DNA of 42,253 bases, taken from contig CAYHEQ010000004.1 in NCBI GenBank assembly GCA_964355795.1, positions 1-42,253 of the forward strand, in the 5' to 3' direction. Positions 30,540 to 36,169 of this stretch are shown in pieces; position 1 is the first letter of the stretch, and every line of letters starts with the position of its first letter. The position numbers and the translations under genes were made by a program. The notes under the pieces were generated by a model. The model was not told the DNA's origin, did not search any database, and saw nothing but the letters and a program-made list of their open reading frames with translations. The stretch is from CAYHEQ01 sp964355795. Lineage in GTDB: Bacteria; Patescibacteriota; JACPGU01.

Positions 30540-31559
30540 TCAAGCGTGAAGCTCCAATGGGACTCCCTGGACGGACACACCAATCCTGTCATTGGCAAGC
30601 CTGCAATACCAATCGTCGTTGACATTGACACCATCGTCGCTACCGTAGATGCACAGAGGGTCGTCGGGATCAGGAGTGTTCGTCCGAGACCACGTGGTCA
30701 TGCGCAATTTGGCGTCAAGCGCTCTGACCAGATTGAGCATTAGGGTATCGCTGGATACTGTGGCGATATCCATCTTCTTCTTGGCGACTACCGCTTGTTG
30801 CACATCCCAATCTCTCATGGCGGTCCACAGAGGGTGTTCGTAGCCGATCCGCCAGCACCATTTGGTGGAGGCGGGCTCTTGCGCCCACTGATGGTTTGGC
30901 CCCAAGAACCAATTGGAATAGAAAACATTGTTCCTGATCGTCCCTGGTCCGAGGTTGTCGTGAGCCACTCTCCACCACAAGGATTGGTTAATGAGGTGGG
31001 TGGGCAGGTTGCCCTCTTTGGCAGGGACAGAGGGTGGACAGAGGTAGAGAATGAAGAGGGTTTTCCACTCTTTGGTTTTGCAGAGTTCAGAGAGCCCCCG
31101 TATGAGATCGGGAGTAATCTCAATCTCTCTGCCGTCTGGGGTAATGATGACCATGGGAATGTCTCTGGGCGCCCATCTTTCAGGTAGACCCAGAGGGTTC
31201 TCTCCTTCGGAACCAAGGAAGGCCTTTTCCACCTCGTCAGGACCGATGAAGATGCCGTTGTCAAACCGGCGGTAGGGGGAGAAGGGATCGAGAATCTCTT
31301 GGGGGATCTCGCCCTTTTGAAGAAGGGTGAGAAGCCGAAGAGCGGATTTTGGATCTATGCCAGGGGGGAGGGCTATCTGATTACCTCCTTCATAAAAAAC
31401 GGGCTCCCCCTTCAATACCGCTTTCAGCATACCTTCCACCACCGTCTTATCGCGTAAAGCTTGTTGCGCCTGCGCATGAGTGAGCTTACATGACTTCAGG
31501 GTTTTGATGATAAAAATCGTCATATCGAAAGCCTGATCGCCACTTGTCGGTTTGCTCAT
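30540..31559 (-). CDS. Lineage-specific hypothetical protein (family A, long member)
   Basis: This 339-residue protein begins at the ATG of 31557-31559 (MSKPTSGDQ), which follows AAGGAGG at normal spacing. The N-terminal 75 residues are helical. LPPGIDPKSALRLLTLLQKG (residues about 65-85) parallels LPVGISPATAIKLFEAFSSG of the gene at 19358. The C-terminus (GSDDGVNVNDDWYCRLANDR) parallels that gene's DADGNVVIVHWGGIDDR region. The middle part is rich in Trp and Pro (LINQSLWWRVAHDNLGPG, FYSNWFLGPNHQWAQEP) and has no known motif. Two family members plus a remnant in 13 kb, each with its own Shine-Dalgarno and terminator, suggest a lineage-specific expanding family. No secretion signal is seen. 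Function unknown. Confidence 0.75.
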   Translation of the reverse strand: MSKPTSGDQAFDMTIFIIKTLKSCKLTHAQAQQALRDKTVVEGMLKAVLKGEPVFYEGGNQIALPPGIDPKSALRLLTLLQKGEIPQEILDPFSPYRRFDNGIFIGPDEVEKAFLGSEGENPLGLPERWAPRDIPMVIITPDGREIEITPDLIRGLSELCKTKEWKTLFILYLCPPSVPAKEGNLPTHLINQSLWWRVAHDNLGPGTIRNNVFYSNWFLGPNHQWAQEPASTKWCWRIGYEHPLWTAMRDWDVQQAVVAKKKMDIATVSSDTLMLNLVRALDAKLRMTTWSRTNTPDPDDPLCIYGSDDGVNVNDDWYCRLANDRIGVSVQGVPLELHA

Positions 31560-31737
31560 AACGCACCTCCTTCGTTTTTGCCCCAATCGGTCTGAAAGGG
31601 GCGAGCGCCTTAATTCTTAAGGTTCGCTTTACTGCGTGGATACATTATACCACCACAGGGCTTCTTGTCAACCTTTTTGGCTTGATTGAGCGAATATGGT
31701 GGAATTACTTCGGGGCTCAACTTATAAGCAACCTTTC

Positions 31738-31765
31738 TTGACACTACTAATCCATAGTATATACT
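31738..31765 (+). promoter_or_regulatory. Promoter of the first toxin-antitoxin pair, leaderless
   Basis: TTGACA (31738-31743) and TATACT (31760-31765) are 16 bp apart. The antitoxin ATG at 31773 is seven bases after the -10 box, so the mRNA should begin at or next to the start codon. Confidence 0.65.
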
Positions 31766-31772
31766 TTGGTTA

Positions 31773-32048
31773 ATGAAAACTGTCATCAATATCAAGACCG
31801 ACAAAGTGGTGAAAGAAAACGCGCAAGAGATCGCGCGCGATTTGGGTCTGTCTTTGAGCGACATTGTCAATGCTTCGCTCCGTAATTTCATTAAAACACG
31901 GGAGATATATATTTCCGCCGTACCGCAAATGACCCCGGAATTGGAACGGCTTTTAGGCCCTATTGAAAAAGATATCGTTTTCGGCAAAAAGCTTTCTCCT
32001 GCTTTTTCTTCCGCCGATGAAGCTCTCGGCTATCTCGACACGCTATGA
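31773..32048 (+). CDS. RelB/DinJ-family antitoxin
   Basis: This 91-residue protein begins with a ribbon-helix-helix domain: MKTVINIKTDKVVKENAQEI, then ARDLGLSLSDIVNASLRNFI. This is the DinJ/RelB dimer that binds operator DNA. The C-terminal half (ERLLGPIEKDIVFGKKLSPA and FSSADEALGYLDTL) is the toxin-wrapping tail, with the PAFSSADEAL pattern typical of this group. The gene ends in TGA overlapping the toxin ATG by four bases, indicating translational coupling. No Shine-Dalgarno is present, consistent with the promoter seven bases upstream. It resembles the antitoxin at 40659 in layout, but the two are diverged in sequence. Confidence 0.92.
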   Translation: MKTVINIKTDKVVKENAQEIARDLGLSLSDIVNASLRNFIKTREIYISAVPQMTPELERLLGPIEKDIVFGKKLSPAFSSADEALGYLDTL

Positions 32049-32305
32049 TCGTTCTCTACCACAAAAACTTTGAAAAGGATTTCAAAAAGCTCTCCGCCAA
32101 ACAAAAAGAAAAGTGCAAAGAACGCCTCACGCTCTTTTTTCAAGACGAATTCGGGCTTATCTTAGGGAATCATCCTTTGAGGGGAAAATATCAGGGCTAT
32201 CGCAGTATCAATATCGGTGGCGACCTCCGCGCGCTTTACAAAAAAACCGCGAGAAATGCGGTTATTTTCGTAGCCGTCAATACGCATAACAAGCTGTACA
32301 AATAA
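32045..32305 (+). CDS. RelE/YafQ-family mRNA interferase toxin
   Basis: This 86-residue basic protein has the RelE/YafQ fold. It shows the start VLYHKNFEKDFKKLSAKQKE and the core GNHPLRGKYQGYRSINIGGDLRALYKK, with the Arg-rich strand, and ends VAVNTHNKLYK (His and Tyr near the C-terminus as in YafQ). Such toxins cut mRNA in the ribosome A site and are neutralised by the upstream antitoxin. Its start overlaps the antitoxin stop (ATGA). It is convergent with tsaD, whose stop codon is four bases away, leaving no room for a terminator between them. Confidence 0.92.
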   Translation: MIVLYHKNFEKDFKKLSAKQKEKCKERLTLFFQDEFGLILGNHPLRGKYQGYRSINIGGDLRALYKKTARNAVIFVAVNTHNKLYK

Positions 32306-32308
32306 TGC

Positions 32309-33604
32309 TCACAGGTTTTTGCTCGACGCGACCTCAAAATTCATTTTGCTTAATTGCTTAATTGGTTTTTTGGTTAATTGGAACAAAGCGCAGGTCGCGA
32401 CCATTGTCGCGTTGTCGCCACAGTATTTGAGAGGGGGTAGAACGAGATTTGGATGTCCGACATCGAACCCGCTAGATGACGGACATCTCAGCTCACCTAG
32501 AGTAATCGCCATTTTTTCGCGCAAACGTTTGTTGGCGGCGACGCCTCCGGCGATAGAGATGGTCTTGGCTTTGTATTTTTGCGCGGCGCGGATAGTTTTC
32601 GCCACCAAAACATCAGTGGCGGCTTCTTCAAATTCGTAGGCGAACGATCCTTTTCGCGCTTCAGCCGAGGTCGCACCTCCGTCCGCTACGCTCTCCGAGG
32701 AACGACCCCCACTTTCGCGTTGCCAAGCATACAAAACGGCAGTTTTGAGACCGGAAAAGGAAAAATTGAGGTCCTTGCTGTCTAGCATAGGACGAGGGAA
32801 GGTTAGGCCAGTGTTGAGTGTTGAGTGTTGAGTGTTGAGTTTAGGATTTTGAATTTGAGATTTGTTTGTGTTTTGTGAAGTTTGTGTTTTGTGAAGTTTT
32901 TTTCGGTATTCATCCGCATATCGCGAGACGCTCGGTCCTCCGGGGTATCCCAACCCCAAAATCCTCGCCACTTTATCAAAGGCCTCCCCCGCCGCGTCAT
33001 CCAAGGTCTCGCCCAGCGTCTGATATTGACCATGGTCTTTCATTAAAATAAGCGAGGTATGCCCACCAGAGACCAGCAATATGATTGCTGGAAATTCGAA
33101 GGGGGTTGCGTTTAGGTTGAAATTTTGGATTTGTAATTTGTTTGTGTTTTGTGTTTTGTAATTTGTGTTTTCGCGAATTTTATCGGAGATAAAATTCGCG
33201 TAGATGTGTCCCTCCAAATGATTCACCGGTATCAAGGGCTTCCCCCACGCCAGCGCCAATGATTTGGCGGTATTAACGCCTACCAGAAGCGAGCCAATCA
33301 GCCCTGGATAGGCGGTAACGGCGATAGCGTCTATCTGTCGAGGTGTCACCTCGGCATCTTTGAACGCCTTATCAATGACAGAGATGATCTGCTCCACATG
33401 AGCGCGAGAAGCCACTTCTGGCACCACCCCGCCGGTTAAAGCGTGGATATCCACTTGAGAGGCAATAACAGATGACAAAACGTGTGCTCCTTTTTGAAGT
33501 CGCACTTCGTCTGGTGCCGAAGAACGACTTCTTTGAGGAGCGCGCAACTCCACCACCGAAGCGGCCGTCTCATCACAACTTGTTTCAATGCCTAGAATAA
33601 TCAT
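32309..33604 (-). CDS. tsaD: tRNA N6-adenosine threonylcarbamoyltransferase TsaD, with five in-frame insertions
   Basis: TsaD transfers the threonylcarbamoyl group to A37 of tRNAs that read ANN codons, with TsaB/TsaE. Family motifs are complete: MIILGIETSCDETAASVVE, ASQVDIHALTGGVVPEVASR, the metal ligands in VNHLEGHIYANF, ILLVSGGHTSL, DDAAGEAFDKVARILGLGYP, FSFSGLKTAV, and SIAGGVAANKRLREK ... YCGDNATM. At 431 residues it is about 90 longer than usual. The excess lies in five segments: residues about 20-40 and 299-312 (palindromes), 372-384 (bipalindromic element), and 144-161 and 235-264 (word repeats). All keep the frame and fall between conserved blocks, so the enzyme is probably active. Confidence 0.96.
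   Translation of the reverse strand: MIILGIETSCDETAASVVELRAPQRSRSSAPDEVRLQKGAHVLSSVIASQVDIHALTGGVVPEVASRAHVEQIISVIDKAFKDAEVTPRQIDAIAVTAYPGLIGSLLVGVNTAKSLALAWGKPLIPVNHLEGHIYANFISDKIRENTNYKTQNTNKLQIQNFNLNATPFEFPAIILLVSGGHTSLILMKDHGQYQTLGETLDDAAGEAFDKVARILGLGYPGGPSVSRYADEYRKKLHKTQTSQNTNKSQIQNPKLNTQHSTLNTGLTFPRPMLDSKDLNFSFSGLKTAVLYAWQRESGGRSSESVADGGATSAEARKGSFAYEFEEAATDVLVAKTIRAAQKYKAKTISIAGGVAANKRLREKMAITLGELRCPSSSGFDVGHPNLVLPPLKYCGDNATMVATCALFQLTKKPIKQLSKMNFEVASSKNL
32452..32487. repeat. Bipalindromic element inside tsaD (13 + 10 + 13 bp)
   Basis: GATGTCCGACATC and GATGACGGACATC flank GAACCCGCTA. The left arm is identical to the arm of the intergenic element at 20452. The 36 bp encode 12 residues in frame (within LRCPSSSGFDVGHP) between the KRLREK and YCGDN motifs. 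Confidence 0.85.
32669..32707. repeat. GGTCG/CGACC palindrome inside tsaD
   Basis: GGTCG-CA-CCTC pairs with GAGG-AA-CGACC around a 17-base loop with GCTACG. It encodes part of a Ser/Gly/Ala-rich segment (GGRSSESVADGGATSAEAR) absent from ordinary TsaD. Confidence 0.7.
32812..32900. repeat. Word repeat inside tsaD (TTGAGTG and TTTGTG types)
   Basis: Three tandem TTGAGTG units are followed by GAATTTGAGATTTG words and two GTGAAGTTTGTGTTTT units. They encode Thr/Gln/Asn/Lys-rich residues 235-264 in frame. Confidence 0.8.
33119..33172. repeat. Word repeat inside tsaD (TTTGTGTTTTGTG type)
   Basis: The words GGATTTGTAATTTG and TTTGTGTTTTGTG recur. They encode an Asn/Thr/Gln-rich stretch in frame, residues about 144-161. 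Confidence 0.75.
33484..33543. repeat. Nested palindrome near the tsaD start
   Basis: The outer arms GCTCC...GAAGTCG and CGACTTC...GGAGC enclose an inner CTTCG/CGAAG stem. The 60 bp encode 20 extra residues (including RAPQRSRSSAPDEVRLQK) inserted just after SCDETAASVVE. Confidence 0.8.
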
Positions 33605-33678
33605 ATCCGAATCTTAATTCTAATTATTATCCTAATATACGCTAATATTTGAATATTATAGCCCTTTTCCGTCCAAAA

Positions 33679-33687
33679 TGCTATAAT
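33679..33687 (+). promoter_or_regulatory. Extended -10 promoter of the FemAB-like gene
   Basis: TGC-TATAAT is a consensus extended -10 box, about 80 bp before the ATG. The leader includes a CCTGCCTGCCGGCA-type palindrome (33720-33742). Confidence 0.55.
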
Positions 33688-33768
33688 CTGAATGAGATTA
33701 TTTTCCGCGTTAATCCGCGCCTGCCTGCCGGCAAAGGCAGGTAAACATCTGCGTAATTCCGCGACATT

Positions 33769-34659
33769 ATGGATAATTTGCTACAATCCAAACACTGGGG
33801 GGAGTTCCAAAAAGCTCTTGGGAAAGAGGTCTTTTGGATTGAAAACGCGCTTTTGATCAAAAATCCTCTGCCGAAGGGCAAATGCTATCTTTCCTGCCCT
33901 TGGGGGCCGGAAGAACTAACGGGAGATTTTTTGTTCAAAGCCAAGATGTTGGCGCGGAAAGAAATGGCCATCTTCGTAAGAGTTGAGCCGAGAAACAGAT
34001 TTAAGATTCAGGATTCAAGATTCAAGATTAAAAAAACGAGGGATACCAACCCGAAGAATACTCTCGTTCTGGATCTATCCGCCAGCGAAGAGGAATTGTT
34101 GAAAAATCTCAAGCAGAAAACGCGATACAACATCAATCTTGCGACTAAAAAAGGCGTGAAGATTGAAACTACCACGAACCCAGAGAATATCAAAGTATTT
34201 TATGACATCATCAAAGAAACAAGCAAGAGAGACCGCATCAGAAATCATAGCAAAGAGTATTTCAAAAAAATGCTGGAAACCCTGGGGCGCGCAGGCGTAA
34301 TGAAGCTCTATCTGGCCAGATACGAGAACAAATACATCGCCGGTAATCTCGTAGCAAAATTTGGCAACACCACCACCTATCTCCACGGCGCGTCATCAGA
34401 CGAGGAACGCAATGTCATGGCGCCCTATCTCATGCAATGGGAAGCGATTCGCGACGGGAAGAAAGAAGGGTCAAAATATTACGACTTCTTTGGCATCGCT
34501 CCAGACGACAATCCGCGCCGAAAATGGGCGGGCATTACCCGCTTCAAAAAAGGTTTTGGCGGAAAGCAGATAGATCGCCCGGGGACTTATGATGTGGTGC
34601 TGTCGAGGGGGTGGTATTTGGTGTATAGAGTGTTTAGGATTTTGAATAAATTACGATAG
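33769..34659 (+). CDS. FemAB/FemX-type peptidoglycan aminoacyltransferase
   Basis: This 296-residue protein belongs to the FemXAB family, two GNAT-like domains that add amino acids from aminoacyl-tRNA to the peptidoglycan stem peptide. Characteristic pieces are SKHWGEFQKALGKEVFW, LVLDLSASEEELLKNLKQKT, RYNINLATKKGVKIE, KLYLARYENKYIAGNLVAKF, YLHGASSDEERNVMAPYLMQ and the end YYDFFGIAPDD ... RFKKGFGG. The length is somewhat below S. aureus FemA (about 420) because the coiled-coil arm is absent, as in FemX. Residues about 77-88 (RFKIQDSRFKIK) are encoded by a GATTCAAGATT word repeat (33999-34032) inserted in frame. The gene is followed within five bases by holA. Confidence 0.92.
   Translation: MDNLLQSKHWGEFQKALGKEVFWIENALLIKNPLPKGKCYLSCPWGPEELTGDFLFKAKMLARKEMAIFVRVEPRNRFKIQDSRFKIKKTRDTNPKNTLVLDLSASEEELLKNLKQKTRYNINLATKKGVKIETTTNPENIKVFYDIIKETSKRDRIRNHSKEYFKKMLETLGRAGVMKLYLARYENKYIAGNLVAKFGNTTTYLHGASSDEERNVMAPYLMQWEAIRDGKKEGSKYYDFFGIAPDDNPRRKWAGITRFKKGFGGKQIDRPGTYDVVLSRGWYLVYRVFRILNKLR
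33999..34032. repeat. Word repeat inside the FemAB-like gene
   Basis: AGATTCAGGATTCAAGATT is followed by CAAGATTAAA: three near-copies of AGATTCA-type words that encode a duplicated RFKI motif in frame. Similar words (AATCTTAAATCATAAATC) lie in the spacer at 8342-8367. Confidence 0.75.
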
Positions 34660-34664
34660 ACCCT

Positions 34665-35627
34665 ATGGGACACATGCGACCTATGCTCTACCTTTTTCAC
34701 GGTGAGGATGATTTCCTCTCTTCGCAAAAATTATCGGAATGGAAAAATATCTTCGTGAGCAAACACGGAGATTTTAATCTGTCCTATTTTGATGAGAGCA
34801 ACTTTGATTTTGGCGAAATGATCAATAGCATCAAAGCTTCTCCCTTCCTCGGAGAAAAAAGATTGATTGTTTTGGACGGACTTTTGGGAGCTTGGAAGAA
34901 AGAAGACAAAGAAAAATTTGAAAAAGTAATCGGAGAAATCCCCGAAACAACCATCGTCCTCTTCTACGAAAACGAGAAGCTGGATAGCCGAAATTCTCTG
35001 CTTAAACATTTCAGAAAAGAAAACATTAAAAATCATCAGGCTATGGACGAACTCAAATTGAATGCCTGGATGGCGGTAAAATTCCAAGAAACCGGCTATA
35101 TTGTTGAGCCACAAGCTCTGAAAGCGCTAACCACCATGACGGGGAGCAACACTCGGCAAATCTATAACGAAATCGGCAAATTGATGGCCTATCGTTTTGA
35201 GGAGAAAAAAATCACAGCAGATGATGTCCGAGAGCTGACAATTGCGCACGAGAATACCAATATCTTTGATTTCACGGGCGCGCTAGCGAGAAAAGATCTC
35301 AAAACCGCGCAAAAAATTTTGAAAAACATTTTTGATTCCGGCAAAGAAACCTATATTATTCTCTCTCTTATCGCGGGTCAATTTCGCAACCTCTTGGCGC
35401 TTAAAATCGCGCGAGAAGAAAAAATCTCTTCTGACGAAGTGGCCGAGAAATTGAAAATACATCCTTATCCACTGAAGCTTGCCGGCCAACAGCTTCACCA
35501 TTTCACCATGGAAAGATTGAAGGAAATCTACTCTCTGATTGCCGCCACCGATCTGGCTATCAAAACAGGCGAGATGGAGGAGAGACTGGCGCTGGATTTA
35601 CTGGTGGTGAAGATATGTGGGCACTAA
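34665..35627 (+). CDS. holA: DNA polymerase III delta subunit
   Basis: This 320-residue protein is the clamp-loader delta subunit, which opens the beta clamp. It shows the N-terminal strand LYLFHGEDDFLSSQKLSEW, AAA+-like ASPFLGEKRLIVLDGLL, the loop LDSRNSLLKHF, and the LTTMTGSNTRQIYNEIGKL helix. The domain-III segments NIFDFTGALARKDLKTAQKI, IAGQFRNLLALKIA and the closing AATDLAIKTGEMEERLALDL are typical. Three ATGs (34665, 34674, 34683) are possible; none has a Shine-Dalgarno, and MLYLFHGED at 34683 would fit the family best, but the first is kept. It follows the FemAB-like gene by five bases, so the two are one transcript, ended by the terminator at 35673. Confidence 0.94.
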   Translation: MGHMRPMLYLFHGEDDFLSSQKLSEWKNIFVSKHGDFNLSYFDESNFDFGEMINSIKASPFLGEKRLIVLDGLLGAWKKEDKEKFEKVIGEIPETTIVLFYENEKLDSRNSLLKHFRKENIKNHQAMDELKLNAWMAVKFQETGYIVEPQALKALTTMTGSNTRQIYNEIGKLMAYRFEEKKITADDVRELTIAHENTNIFDFTGALARKDLKTAQKILKNIFDSGKETYIILSLIAGQFRNLLALKIAREEKISSDEVAEKLKIHPYPLKLAGQQLHHFTMERLKEIYSLIAATDLAIKTGEMEERLALDLLVVKICGH

Positions 35628-35672
35628 TTTTGGTCACTAATTTTCGCTAATTAATTCGAATTATCGCGAATA

Positions 35673-35698
35673 AAAAAACGGGGGTTGACCCGTTTTTT
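35673..35698 (+). terminator. Terminator of femAB-holA
   Basis: AAAAAACGGG and CCCGTTTTTT pair around GGTTGA. It follows holA by 45 bp and also faces the convergent zinc-ribbon gene. Confidence 0.85.
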
Positions 35699-35746
35699 AG
35701 AAAAGCCGATTTTCGGCCCATTAAACTCTTGGCCCTGTTGGGCTGG

Positions 35747-36043
35747 TTAAACAAGAGCTTTTTCCGTCAGCGGTTGAATAAAGATTGGCTTCCCGCAAGA
35801 ATAACAACTGGATTCCTCGCCAATCATCCCCAGTCCTTTATTGCCACAAGGGCACATCCATTGGCCATCAAAAATCCCCGAGAACGAAGACCCCCCTTCT
35901 TCTACAGCTGGTTTGATAGCCACTACTACGTTATCGCACTTTTCGGTGGGACAATGTGTCGCCGTGCCAATCCAACCCTCGCCACTCTGCCGACAAAAAG
36001 GGCAATACCAATGTCCTCTTCCTTTTTGAAGATTATTCGGCAC
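35747..36043 (-). CDS. Small zinc-ribbon protein
   Basis: This 98-residue protein contains four Cys-rich knuckles: WYCPFCRQSGEGW, HCPTEKCDN, WMCPCGNKGLG and CYSCGKPIF. They probably form two zinc ribbons or rubredoxin-like sites. The middle part is acidic and Ser/Gly-rich. The likely start is the GTG of 36041-36043, because AGGAGG lies eight bases upstream; a second GTG three codons earlier is too close to that site. No enzymatic motif is visible. Zinc-ribbon proteins of this size bind nucleic acids or proteins, but nothing here points to a partner. It is a monocistronic unit between the holA terminator and polA. Confidence 0.75.
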   Translation of the reverse strand: MPNNLQKGRGHWYCPFCRQSGEGWIGTATHCPTEKCDNVVVAIKPAVEEGGSSFSGIFDGQWMCPCGNKGLGMIGEESSCYSCGKPIFIQPLTEKALV

Positions 36044-36169
36044 CAGTAACACCTCCTCTTTACTCGTTTAGTTGAATTCTTAAGTTGCGTCTGAATCCTT
36101 CTTCTTCCCGCCATCGCAATTGTAATTTCTTAATTTCTTAATTTCTTATTTTTTTAATTTCTTATACCT

